In this document: positions 1-10,160 of the stretch, in pieces
Layout of the letters: each line of letters opens with the position of its first letter
Numbering within the stretch: the first letter of the stretch is position 1
From: Adiantum capillus-veneris
Taxonomy: Eukaryota; Streptophyta; Polypodiopsida; Polypodiales; Pteridaceae
Direction of reading: 5' to 3'
DNA length: 60,000 nt
Assembly: GCA_014529385.2 (NCBI GenBank)
Contig: CM043952.1
Coordinates: 155,101,057 to 155,161,056 of the forward strand
Program-made: the position numbers and the translations under genes
Notes under the pieces: generated by a model
Seen by the model: only the letters and a program-made list of their open reading frames with translations
What the model was told of the DNA's origin: nothing
Databases searched by the model: none

Positions 1-27
1 AGAGAGAGAGAGAGAGAGAGAGAGAGA
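1..27. repeat. (GA)n microsatellite
   Basis: Uninterrupted AG dinucleotide run at the left edge of the window, probably continuing outside it. Long GA/CT runs recur at 1520-1566, 9953-10004, 12585-12645, 35001-35036 and 37969-38003, so they are a general feature of this genome. Confidence 0.95.
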
Positions 28-223
28 CTAGGTGTGTTTCTGTTTCTGTTTTGGTGAGAGACAGATATATATTTATTTATTTATTTATATTTATAGATAT
101 ATTTATATCTATAAGGGGAGAGAGAGAGATCATGATGGTTTGGTTTTGGCAGAATTGTCATGTTTGCTCATGGTTTTGACTTGTTATGTTTCTTGATGAT
201 TAGGATTAAGGTCCAGTAGGCAG

Positions 224-1517
224 AAGAGGCTGAAACCAGATCCAGGGCTTGTGCCAAAATTTCAAACCTTGCAGGCTCAGTTGCTTAATGTATCTGCCAA
301 AAGAACTGTTGACTTTTGTCAGGACATATCTGAGGAAAAGTTTCTTGGTGAAGACCAATCAGAGAGGTCACCAGGGCAAGAAGATTCCTCACCCGACAAG
401 GGTGTGGTGCCCTGTAAGGTACATCTCAAGAAAAATACCAGAAAGAGAAATATAGACTTCTCAGATGATGCAGATGTGCTAGAAAGTACAAAATGTAAAG
501 AAAAGGAGGATGTGTCTTCTCTGGAAGACCCAGCTGCAACTGATGAGAGGCTGTTTGATTTTGCAGCATCTTGTGGTGCTGGGGACAAGTATGATCTAAT
601 TCATTCTATGTTTAATCCAAAGTTTGACATTGAAGACCTATTAGCTCAGCACAGTAATTTCTTGCAGTCCTACAGAGATAAGTTTGAGGTGATGGTGCAG
701 GTAGGAAGGGTTGTTCTGCCTACTATGACTCTTGTGCATTTAAATGACTGTGGTGGAAAGGGACAGGGAGTGAAGAAGTATAGGGAATTACCACCCTCTT
801 GCCGACATTCAGTCTGCCCTTTGCACCAAAAAGAATGCAAACTCATTCAGGAAGCCTTTGGCTTTATGATTTACCTCAACAGCCTGTTTGGATTCCTCAT
901 GCAGAATCCTGATGAGGTGTTAGAGGAGCAGGATGCAGCACCAGAAGAGGAATGCGAGGAGACAACTCATATGCAAGAAGTTGAGGAGGTTGAAGACACA
1001 GTCGACCTTGAGGTTGAGGCAATTGAAGTACAAAGAAGTAAGATGCTCTCTGTGAAAACCACAGAAATCAAACTTCCATTGGATGTCAGTAACTTCACTG
1101 AGAAGCATGCTCAGATGATGTTGCCAGCTGTGCCTGAGTTCAGGATTGGAGACAGGACCTATATCTTCTTACATGATGTGCAAAGTGTGTTTTATTTAAG
1201 GGAGGATTTCTCCCTGGCTATTATTTCCAGAGTCCAAGAGGAGAGGAGTGGATTTGTCTCAGAGGATAGTAGTGATGATGAGGCAATGGAAACATCCAGC
1301 AATCCAATGGAATGCCTTCGAAGATGCTTTGAGAAAGCTGAAAAATACAAGGAGACACTATCTGATGAAGCCACCTTCCAAGCAATAAGACAAAGCCTAA
1401 GACCATCGAAAAGTAACAAAGAAGTGGAGGATTGGTTTAACCATTCAGGTCAGGGGTCAACTACATCTGTAGACCTGTGGCAAGAAAACCTCTTTCTGCA
1501 GGATGAGAGCTTCATGG

Positions 1518-1570
<53 letters not shown>

Positions 1571-2026
1571 GTGTCATTTCTGACATTGTATGTGCAGTCT
1601 TGGATTGCTGACAAGGATGACTTCCTTCGGCGCCGGACAAGAGAGTATCGAGGAAGGGATGTGGCCCTAGCACAGTACTTTTCAAAGCTCTGCGAGTCGC
1701 CGATAGTAGTTTTTCACAATTCCATGTCACAAGAGGGTTCAATAGCAACTTACACATTCAAGACACTATCACGCTTCTTGGGTGGACCGGTGCTGCCCAA
1801 AAGTGCAGATAAAGTCATTCTTGTTGACAAAGTGTTTGCTAGAGATTGTTTTGGTTACTGCCCAGGCTATACAGGTGGTCGGGCAGCGTATTACTACACC
1901 TACACAGCAATGGCACTAGCTCTTGGTAGACAAAACCCAGATGAACTTTTAGAGTATGGCAAACATCTCATGATTCGTTACAAGGGTGACGTGCCAAAAA
2001 ACAAAATTGAACCTGCAAAATCTTGA
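224..2026 (+). CDS. Unrecognised acidic protein, 3' exons of a spliced gene
   Basis: I do not recognise this protein. An open frame runs from about 200 to a TGA at 2024-2026. The first in-frame ATG is well inside, and the frame around 251 starts at GTG, so the left end is probably an exon boundary (candidate acceptors ending at 216 or 223) with the true start upstream. Removing the 81-nt in-frame intron at 1517-1597 leaves about 565 residues. The N-terminal third is charged; a C-x4-C-x2-H-x3-C cluster (around 800-840) could bind zinc; a Glu-rich acidic segment (920-1030) follows; the C-terminal part has a basic stretch (DDFLRRRTREYRGRD) and a Gly/Tyr-rich segment (CFGYCPGYTGGRAAYYY). It is convergent with the transposase-like gene at 2090-4949, only 64 bp between the two stops, which suggests a two-gene mobile element. 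It could equally be a host gene. Confidence 0.6.
1517..1597 (+). other. 81-nt in-frame intron filled by a (CT)n microsatellite
   Basis: The donor is ATG|GTATCT at 1516/1517 and the acceptor is TGTGCAG|TCTTGG at 1597/1598. The intron is phase 0 and exactly 27 codons long with no stop codon, so the reading frame runs straight through and translates the CT run as a Ser-Leu repeat. Canonical splice sites and the low-complexity content argue that this is intron, not coding sequence. Confidence 0.75.
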
Positions 2027-2089
2027 TACACTTCAAGTACCAATTGTATAAGATCATGTATTACATAAATTTTTTACAATGCCATCCAC

Positions 2090-4949
2090 TCAGAGTATCT
2101 TTCTCCACTTGTGATTCACATACACCATTGTCTCTCTCCACCTTCGTTGACTTTCACGAGCTCCGGAGTTGTTGTATGCGATTGATCTTTTAGCTTTTTG
2201 TTGTTGTAAATGTCTGATGGCTTGTGCTGTTGCTGAATTTGCCAAGACTTCTTTTGCGTGCATTCGATGAATGATTCTACGATAGAACCATTCAAATAGT
2301 TCTCTCAAACTGTTAGCCTTGATTCGAGAGCCACCATGTCGTGTGTGCCTGAAATAAGCATTTCTCGCCATGTAATGAGACTTTTCCATCCCTTGGGTAT
2401 TCCATATTGCCGGGTTCCCATACTTCTGTATAAAATATGGCAAATGATTGAAGATGATGTGCTGGATATGAAAACAGATTAGTTAGAATGTTTTACACTC
2501 ACATATTTGCACATAAGAGAGAAAGAAATACATGATAATACCATGTAGTGAGTAATCTGGGTGTCTGTCCATGCTGTCTTGAATGATTTTTTCAGAAGGT
2601 TGAGATTTTCCTTGAACTTGTTCATATCACCTTGTGACCAGTCATCTTTGTCGCACATCAAAAATAGGATGTCTATTGATCGCCAAACCTTAGCCTTCGC
2701 GTTACGAGTAGTTGGTTCGTGGTCTTTGACTGCAATATGTAGCTTTTTCCAGCTCTGATACTCTACCTTACTAACATAAGATGTGTTATATATTTTTCCA
2801 TGTTTTGTTAGCTTTGGATCTCTTGTACCTTGGGGCTTAGATAAAAACCTCCGTGCCTTCACCCCACCGATGGATGGTTTGCATGGGACATCCTTCTTAG
2901 CAGTTGATCTCTTTTCATCCCGCTGGATTTTCACATTGCCACCATGAAGCCCCATATCCAACAGTACCATTTCTAAGCACTGCAAGGCTACTTGTCGTTC
3001 TGCAGAGTTCTTAATCTTCCAAGCAAACCCGATGTATAAGTAGACCAATTTCTCTACAATTCTACAAAGGGCATGCATTGTACAAATGTGAACATTCACA
3101 AGTGGTATTTTCAAAACTGGTCGAAAAGCAGGATCCTCAATGTGACGTGTTGGAGCTTTTCTTCACCACTTTGGGTCCATGATCTTTGCAGGCTCCATGC
3201 AGAACAAACACGGTGACTTTGCCATTGCACCCATTCCACAATTATACATGCACTTTAATGTTTTAAGGTCACCTGCAAGATGCCACTGAACTTGAAAGTC
3301 TCCCCTTCCATCTAGACGTAGTACCTCTCCCTGGTTAGTCTGTCGATCAATCAGCTCCGGAATATTAGTTCGATGGAACACCCAATATAGAATCTCATGA
3401 TCTTCTTTCTTTACCTGCAACACAAAATAAATGAGACTTAAGTAGATCTGAATATTTGAGCTTACTTGAGAATATCGCTTACCTCAAACGCACCAAGCCA
3501 CCATATGTTAGATTCTGATTGAACACTAAAATATAAAGGATCATCACTGGGACACTTTGAGAGGGCTCTATTCATTAAAGTAATAGTAACACGCTCTAGC
3601 TTTTTCTCTTTAACAAGCTCACACTCATCCAGTTTTAACACAAAATGTAATAGTCCACGTGACTCTTCAAATGTGATGTTGTAAAACTCCACCATTCTCT
3701 TCTGTAGTATTTGCAGGTCCATAAAAATATTGTTGAACTCATCATATGCCATGTTGGCTCCATGGCCACTGTAAGTTGCTTTAATATGAAAGGGCTGTCC
3801 AAGATAGTCTCCCTGTGCCTCGTTAAGCTGAAGCCTCTCTTTCCAAACACTTGAGGCTGATGGTAGAAGTTTGGATTTTATACCCTTCCTAACAAAGATG
3901 GATGAGACAGACTTTTGGATAGCCGAATATCCTCTTTTGCTTACACCAAGTGAATCAAGTGTGCCTTGTATCTCTTTTGCAGGCACTGAGTTCTCTGAAA
4001 TAAAGCGGTCCACTACATTTCTTTGTAGAACCTTAAACTTCTTGTCATGTACTATATCTGCTGCCAGGCTTCTACTTATAAGTGGCTTCAATCTCTTTCC
4101 TATATTGGCTTTGGGGTCAATGTTTTCCTTGTCAGGATAGATTGAGTCTCTACATGAAGACAATGCATAAGTAAATAACAGAAAATTTGCTTCACTAACA
4201 CTATTTAGGCACATGAAAACAATGCATAACAAGAAAAAACAAAGAGATTACTTAACTAAGACAATGTAGCCAACCAAGAAGCATCACCTTAATGCTCGGA
4301 TTCTTTTCTTGAGACCTCCTGATGCAACCTGCAATGTTTCAAGATTGCGCAATTTCTTCTTTCGGATACGACCACCCAAGATGGTGTCCTTCATTTGACA
4401 ACTTCGCACCTTTCCTTTCAGTTCTTGTACCTCTGTTTTATGTTGCAAAATGGTAACCTGATCTGTAGAATATAAATGTGAAAGGCGAACAATCTCACAT
4501 TGTTGAGCTTGGAGAATGCTCTTGTAAGTTCCAGCTTCTCTTGTAAGTGATTTACAATAACCCAGAAGGCCGTTTTCTCCATCACCAGCAAAGGTCAATA
4601 AGCTTGTAGGATTGACAAACGGTGGAGACGCATTAGTTATTGGATTCTTAGGGTAGAGAGAGCCTCTCGTCCAGATATCTATGTGTTTAGCTCCTTGAGC
4701 TCTGAGCGTGTCTATGGAGGTGGGAGGTATATGTGTGTTTGTTTTACTGCGCTTAATCAATGGTTGGTACTCATTGTCCAAATCAATGTGAAGGTGATAT
4801 TTGGCTCGTTTGTGGGTAACATTTGTGCCATTTGAGGAGTGCGCCATTAGCCAAATGTGCAGGTTTAATGGAAAGTGAATAGCGGCTGCGGATTCGTCCC
4901 TCCATGTTAGCCTCATTCCCTCCGTATTGACGTTGTTCATCCAATACAA
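2090..4949 (-). CDS. Four-exon DDE-transposase-like gene with one in-frame stop
   Basis: Four exons join in one frame through GT-AG introns: 4949-4288, 4149-3483, 3414-2542 and 2461-2090. The first in-frame ATG is at 4940; a tttttag acceptor just upstream leaves room for an earlier exon. About 853 residues. Exon 1 has an N-terminal region then a basic, possibly coiled segment ending GGRIRKKKLRNLETLQ. Exons 2 and 3 carry candidate acidic residues in LKLDECELVKEKK (about residue 392), VKKEDHEIL (445) and WHLAGDLKTLK (489), then C-x2-C in SPCLFCMEP (509/512) and H-x4-H in HICTMH (549/554). Exon 4 has a candidate catalytic Glu in NTQGMEKSHYMARNAYF (757). An RNase H-fold core with a C2...H2 insertion is known from RAG1/Transib, hAT and related transposases; assignment here is inference. 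A TGA at 3163-3165 follows W-523 where Arg (CGA) would fit, so this copy is probably inactive unless read through. Confidence 0.6.
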
Positions 4950-5171
4950 CTAAAAAGAGTATTATCCCTCAATCACTACGAATGAATGTTCAGAGGGGTA
5001 AGGAATCTACTTAAAGTACACTTTTTGAAGTTTTACTATGAAAGACCCAGCTCTTTTATTTGTCATTTTTTCTAGAGAGAGAGTGCAAAAAATACATTTT
5101 CTTAGAAGGCCCTCCAAATGACCTCCGAAATTTCCTAATGTATCACCACAATCGCCATCTCACCAAAACTA
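4950..5171. other. Spacer between transposase-like gene and hAT element
   Basis: AT-rich, no gene seen. If the two convergent genes form one mobile element, its right terminus should lie here, but the left end is outside the window, so terminal inverted repeats cannot be compared. Confidence 0.4.
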
Positions 5172-5276
5172 AGGTTTCTATCTGCGTTGTATTTATACGC
5201 CCGCATAACAAAAAATTATACGTATAAAACGTCAATCTATGCCGTATGTTTGAATAATACCTGAATACCCGTATAA

Positions 5277-5332
5277 AGACGTTTTCGATCGAGATATTTT
5301 TTGATCGAAAAATATCTCGATCGAAAACGTCT
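5277..5332. repeat. Perfect 25-bp inverted repeat, 6-nt loop
   Basis: Left arm 5277-5301 and right arm 5308-5332 are exact reverse complements with loop TGATCG at 5302-5307. Each arm contains TCGATCGAGATATTTTT or its complement. It sits about 100 bp inside the left hAT boundary; GATCGA-containing sequence is also near the right end (9745-9755), which suggests a subterminal hairpin of the element. Confidence 0.95.
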
Positions 5333-5499
5333 ATATATATACAACCGTCGCCGTATTCGATTGAAAAGCATTCTAGAGCTTTTGGGAGTTTGTAGAGCTT
5401 GGAGCTTTTGAGAGAGTAGCATATAGCGACAGCCCCTTCGGTTTACAACGGTTTTGAGGTATATTTTTTTAATTTTCAGTAAAAACTAACTTTTTTTTT

Positions 5500-5800
5500 T
5501 GTTGTGCCAGACTTGTGTGGTGTTGTAGTTTCGACTCTCACCACAAAGTTGGCTTTCAGGTCATAGCCCACTTCATGGTGTGTAGCCATATGGCTCACTC
5601 TAGAAGTGTGTAGAATATAGTCTCCTTTTCCGTGGTGTGTAGTCATATGACTCACTCCAGGAAAGGCTTAGGGTAAATTTAGATTCTCACTCGTATGGTG
5701 TAGTAGTATACCTCTCACCATAGAGATGAGTTAGGATTAGAGGTCAAGTCATGGAGTATAGTAGGCATGATGCTACACCTCTCACTTCAGAGTGGCCTAT
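5500..5800. repeat. Left subterminal hairpin-motif array of the hAT element
   Basis: A motif of the form GTGTGTAG...CTCAC(T/C) recurs about every 60 bp, each time enclosing a small dyad: around 5517 (GTTGTAG...CTCTCACC), 5581 (GTGTGTAGCCATATGGCTCACTC), 5636 (GTGTGTAGTCATATGACTCACTC), 5694 and 5752. Clustered subterminal repeats are known transposase-binding sites in hAT elements; that role here is inferred from position. Confidence 0.55.
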
Positions 5801-6385
5801 AAAATTTACAATCTTAAATTAAGTCATTGTTGATTATTCTACATAGAAGCATAAAGATTAACGTTCGTCATTTTAAGAGTGCAGAGATACATACTTTATG
5901 CCCTCTTTATCTTAATGTGACTTTCGTTATTTTTGTGATTCTATTTCTGTAGTAACATCATTGTTCATCAGCAGATGACTTGGTGTTACTCTGAACGTAG
6001 ATATATACAACAATTGATTTACATTTGAGATTGTTGAGTTGTTTGCTAATGGTTGTGTTGTGCGTTCCACACACTCCATTAGAAATAGCTTATAAAATTT
6101 ACAATTTAAGATTAAGTTTTTCTATCATATGTGTTACATAGAAACACAAGCGTTACCACTCGTTATACTAAGAGTGAAGAGATGCATATTTTCATGCCCT
6201 CTTCATCTTAATGTGACATACTGGTTTCTCGTGTGTTTCATATTCCAAAGGAACATCATTTTTCATCATTAAATGACTTGGTGTTGTTTTGGGCGTAAAC
6301 ACATACGATAGGTAACTTACATCTGTAATTGTTAATTTATCCGTTGATAGTTGTGTTGTGAGTTCCACACACTTTATCAGGGATT
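5798..6385. repeat. Diverged ~293-bp direct repeat, two copies
   Basis: The block starting TATAAAATTTACAATC at 5798 recurs as TATAAAATTTACAATT at 6091. Both continue through a segment ending ATGCCCTC(T/C)T(T/C)ATCTTAATGTGAC and then AACATCAT...GATGACTTGGTGTT. The copies keep order and spacing but have many substitutions. No coding capacity is evident. Confidence 0.65.
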
Positions 6386-6545
6386 AGATTGATAAAAACT
6401 ATCAATCTATTTTACAACAGCATCCAAAACTTATGCTGAGAATATCTCACACTAGCTGAGTTGTTCACATGTACGATTTTCCAATCCTTTCAATGTAATT
6501 TCTTTCATCATCTCACACTTCTGCACATAGCAAGGTCCAATTCTT

Positions 6546-7205
6546 GTGCTGAGAGCATCTCATACTCCTGGCCTGTTTCTCTCTCTCCCTCTTGCCATCG
6601 TGCGCCACCTGGAGCGACCTATGCTCATTTCAGGATTTTGGAATGGCGGCCATGTGGAGCAATGGATAAAAGAATGCACTACAGATGGTAGCCAACCTGT
6701 CATTTGCGATTACGTACTCATTGCAGGAACAGTAGAGCTATTCCAGGAGAATATTTTGTGGATCATCAATGCTCTCCTCCAAATTCTGAAGTATATTCAT
6801 ACGCATAACTACCTCCACAATGATCTACACTCTCGCAATATGATGCTGCATTTTGGCGAAAAAGGTGTTTACGCCGGCATTGTGGATTGGGATTCATGCA
6901 CCAAAAGAAATACGACAGTCGGTTTTCCTCCTCTACGCGATATGCAGATAGAAACTAGAAAATAATATGAGAGAGATTATCCATGGGCAGCCCCCGGATG
7001 TATATCTAGTAATCCTCCCTCCTGGACCAAAGCTATGGATATTTATTCCATGTGTCATACATGTAAATGCATTTTGAAGTGCTTACCAGAGCCCCAAGAA
7101 CAAAGCAAGAGACATTTTTTTATAATGTACTTGCTCATCTTGAAAGCGGCAAGTGCGTTCACCCCAAAACCCAGCCTAATGTTGTTGATCTCTCCTTATG
7201 TTTAA
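6546..7205 (+). pseudogene. Protein kinase-like gene fragment
   Basis: The frame from 6546 to 7205 (first in-frame ATG at 6621) is interrupted by one TAA at 6963-6965. Kinase hallmarks appear in the correct order. FWNGGHVEQWI fits the hinge region. HNDLHSRNMML contains the catalytic-loop HxDxxxxN (Asp codon 6822-6824). IVDWDS takes the DFG position. Beyond the stop, in the same frame, YPWAAPG resembles the P+1 loop APE and AMDIYSM resembles the helix F DxYSxG. The glycine-rich loop and VAIK lysine are absent, and downstream sequence is degraded. It lies inside the hAT element, antisense to the transposase, and looks like a captured host gene piece. The family within the kinases cannot be assigned. 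Confidence 0.65.
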
Positions 7206-7436
7206 ATGGTGCCCATAGAGTGTGTCACAACATTATAATGACATCTGGCTTACGACCAGTTGATGATTAATGAAAATGCAATCTCATGATTTCATCATTG
7301 TTTTACTTTTGGTGTCAGATTTAATTGTATGTTTAATTGAGCAAAAATTCTATGTTTGTCATTCGCTATACTGTCCAGTGTCAAATTAATTGAATGGGTA
7401 TTTAAAAGTAATGACATGTTCACCTGATATGCAGAT

Positions 7437-7649
7437 ATGGAAGAAGAACTCAACCACACTGAAGCTCAGGAAATTTTTAAAGAAGAACAAGTTAGATGTG
7501 GACAAGCAGATCTTTCTACTATTGCCAACATTGAAGAAGATGAATCTGAGCTGCAGGGCAAACCATTAACCCTTAAAGAGTGCAAAAAGATTTTCCCTAA
7601 TCACTTTGTATGCCATCAAATATTTCACCACATGATTAGCATCCAATAA
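7437..7649 (+). CDS. Short acidic ORF, doubtful
   Basis: A 70-codon frame with an acidic, helix-prone N-terminal half (MEEELNHTEAQEIFKEEQ). Its last third overlaps the minus-strand hAT transposase antisense. No domain is recognisable. It may be a tail of the captured plus-strand fragment or chance. Confidence 0.15.
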   Translation: MEEELNHTEAQEIFKEEQVRCGQADLSTIANIEEDESELQGKPLTLKECKKIFPNHFVCHQIFHHMISIQ

Positions 7650-8707
7650 AGTTTGCTTCACACATGTCATTTTACCAATATCTTTTAAAAGAAAATTTAA
7701 AGTGTGAGCTGCACATGGTACCCAAGAAATCTCCAGATACTTGACTTGAATAGCTCTTCCTGCTCCTTTGTAGTTGGACGCATTATCTCTGACAATAGCA
7801 GTCACATTCTTTGGTCCAGCTGCTAGGTAGGTGATAGTTATCTATTTCAATGAGCTGTCAATTACTTCCACGAACATAGCCCCTCTAGGGTTAATAAGCA
7901 TTACATTGATTAAAAGTTTTTTCTGACAGTTAGTCCATCCATCCAATGCTATGGTGCATCCATATGCTGGAACAAACTCTAGCACTGTGCGTTTGAGAAT
8001 GGCTTCTGTACTGTCTTTGACTTTATCGAGATATTTAGTTCGCATCTTGTTATAGTCAGGAAGCACAAATCCTTTTTTGGCTGTACTCATCAAAGCATCT
8101 TGAAATATTGGATTGCGCAAAGCATTGAACGATATTCCGCACGCAAAAAATTCTTGTGTCCATTTTAAATGAAACTCAAGAAACCATTGTTACCTAATGC
8201 TTCAGGCATTGTCTGTCCATTGGATGACGCTCTGCCGGATTTTCTTGTGCTAGGAACTCCTCCTGATGTATAAGCATGTCCATGAAGAGGGTTCAATTGA
8301 GAACTCTGATCATTTACTTGAGTGGTACACACCTCGTCTGTTGCCTCATTGCATACAAATGGTTCAATATTCGCATGAATATCTTTAGAAACATCACCTT
8401 TATGTTTAGCTGCAAGAATCAACTTTACTTTGCGAGAATACATGGGAAACTTTTCATGAATATCTTTTGGTGGTGCCCCGCACTTTTGAACATTGCCAGG
8501 GACTTTAAATAAATGCTCTTTAATTCAGGTTGCATTACCACTGAACTGGTGGCCACAAGATTTACATTTAAGTCGAGATGTATTTCTCCCAACTTTCAAC
8601 TCATGCACATAACTCCACTCTTGTCCTTTCACCATGATGCACAAAAGTAATTTGCTAGTGAAAACAAAGTCAATGATCATTTTCATAATCAAAATCAATT
8701 TAAACAT
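7566..8707 (-). pseudogene. hAT transposase remnant (BED finger and DUF659)
   Basis: Read on the minus strand, it opens with a BED-type zinc finger (LKCKSCGHQFSGNAT), whose following helix (IKEHLFKVPG) is separated by a TGA at 8525-8527 where Arg would fit. A Ser/Thr-rich linker follows. A frame change near 8180 leads into DUF659: RNPIFQDALMS, YNKMRTKYLDKVK, IALDGWTNCQKK. After a TAG at 7842-7844, in the same frame, come IVRDNASNYKGAG and WVPCAAHTLNFLLKDIG, the second Asp block and CxxH region typical of hAT transposases. About 20 residues usually found between these blocks seem deleted. The protein stops at 7566 and the C-terminal hATC dimerisation domain is missing. Non-functional. Confidence 0.85.
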
Positions 8708-9660
8708 TAAATTAATGTAACTAACAATGATTGAACGAAATTAAACTAATTAAAAACAATGATTGAGCAAAAATACAATAATAAAAACAATACCATTGGA
8801 TTACATATAAATTGCACTGATTTATCTAAAGTGCAAGCTTGTAGCTTTAACACATTATGATAATCAATAATTAAAATTAAATCAAGTATTAAAATGATTA
8901 TCATTATAAATTGTTATACCTACAAGAGCTATAAGTGACAGTTTTAAATGTCAAAACGATAATCACTTAAGATATTTGATAATTATCGTATCTATATAAA
9001 GTGCGAACAAAAAGTTCTTACACTTTACCATAGATTTTTAAGCGATTATCTATCTACAATGCGAGCATGTGTATGCTCTCACACAGTACGATAGATTTTA
9101 CAGTCCAAATAAAGATAAGAGAATATCAATATTTTTGGCCATGTTTTTCCTAAATTTTTACTCTAGTGAGAGCATAGCAGTGTGAATAGCTATACACAAA
9201 ACGTAAAAATATAATCTTGTTTCATTATATTCATTTTGAAGTGAGAGAAAATCTCTACACATCAAAATCAAACTTTAAATTACATAAAATTAATTTTTAT
9301 GTAATTATATTTTTAAACTAATTATCTCATGTGAAAGTACACTCTACACACAACGATAATATCCTAGTTTTTTTAATTGGTCACTTTCAAGTCTCAATTA
9401 ATTGAACACATTGACAAGTGATTCTTATAATTACATTTTGTATCAGGTGAGAGATTAAACTCTTCACAAAATACAAACTTTCAACTATTTACTAATTTAT
9501 TCAAAACAAATTTATAAATTTGAATCACAAAACTTAAAATCCATTGAATTTTAATTTTTATCTAATTCAAATTGTTTTATTTTCTTACATATTACTCTTT
9601 TGATTGTTTGGTGAGAATACTCACATGGAAAACACTGATTGTGAATGATGGTGTGAAAAT
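8708..9660. repeat. AT-rich right subterminal region with dyad motifs
   Basis: No gene. Short interrupted dyads flanked by GTGAGA...CACA recur about every 80-100 bp: near 8998 (AGTGCGAAC...GTTCTTACACT), 9060, 9165 (GTGAGAGC...GCTATACAC), 9240 (GTGAGAGAAAATCTCTACAC), 9330 and 9448. On the minus strand they resemble the GTGTGTAG...CTCAC motifs at the element's left end, consistent with hAT subterminal repeats. Confidence 0.45.
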
Positions 9661-9947
9661 TGGCTGTCGCATGTTGCTATATATACTAACATATTCGATC
9701 ATTAATATTTTAGATTGAAAATAATTTCGTTCGAAAAGTTTTTAGATCGAGAAACAACGAAGTTATACGTTTGGCCGTGTATGCTGATGTGGCACCGTAT
9801 AATACGATCGTATAATTTAAATAAAGGAATAATACACCCATTATTCGCGTATTATACGTCTCCTTAATAAAAAATAATGCAACTTAGGTTTCTATAAATA
9901 TCTCTTTGAATCAAGTTTCCCTCACATCCCGAGGGGTTTTCATCACC

Positions 9948-9952
<5 letters not shown>

Positions 9953-10004
<52 letters not shown>
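9953..10004. repeat. (CT)n microsatellite
   Basis: About 26 CT units. It lies just upstream of a gypsy-LTR-like tail, as the CT tract does in the full LTR at 46388-46417. Confidence 0.95.
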
Positions 10005-10008
<4 letters not shown>

Positions 10009-10044
10009 TGTGCGGTATATGTGCTATTGTAAATGACTACAGCC

Positions 10045-10160
10045 CGCATCCTAGCCGCTCAAAGCTAGGTGGCACCCTCGGTTCACTTCCCATGACGAGT
10101 TCGGTGTACAGGTCCTGGCGTTGAGGCCGTCGGGGTCCATTTTGCGCTTTGTGCCTGTCA
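10045..10160 (+). mobile_element. 3' tail of a gypsy LTR related to the one at 45-54 kb
   Basis: The sequence aligns with the last ~130 bp of the Ty3 LTR at 46500-46637. Shared blocks, in order, are CCTAGCCGCT.AAGCTAGGTGG, CATGAC followed by a GGC/GTTC block, GAGGC(T/C)GT(T/C)GGGGT and a final ...GTCA terminus. The 6-bp stem CCTAGC/GCTAGG (10050-10055 with 10064-10069) is preserved. It is too diverged to be the same element; probably a solo-LTR remnant of a related family. Confidence 0.55.

Larger units (their letters stand above)
5172..9894 (-). mobile_element. Degenerate hAT element with captured kinase fragment
   Basis: The interval contains a minus-strand BED/DUF659 hAT transposase (7566-8707). 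It is bounded by the 10-bp direct repeat AGGTTTCTAT at 5172-5181 and 9886-9895, which could contain the 8-bp target duplication typical of hAT elements. Inside the bounds the two ends resemble each other in inverted orientation: GTTGTATT near 5187 against GTTGCATT on the minus strand near 9882, TATACG-rich and GATCGA-rich blocks at both ends, and tagcatatagcgacagcc (5416-5433) against a minus-strand match near 9665-9685. The terminal inverted repeats are imperfect, so the exact ends are uncertain by several bases. The transposase lacks its C-terminal dimerisation region, and a kinase-like gene fragment lies in its place in the opposite orientation. The copy cannot mobilise itself. Confidence 0.6.

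Noticed and set aside
319-588. Minus-strand ORFs within the 251-2026 coding region (also 920-1108, 1192-1419, 1512-1757)
   Set aside because: Shadows of the coding strand with no motifs.
224-2026. Plus-strand gene as a RAG2 homologue
   Set aside because: The convergent arrangement is suggestive, but I see no kelch repeats or PHD finger; no similarity can be supported.
9864-10124. ORFs over the CT tract on both strands
   Set aside because: Microsatellite translation (Ser-Leu or Arg-Glu repeats) only.
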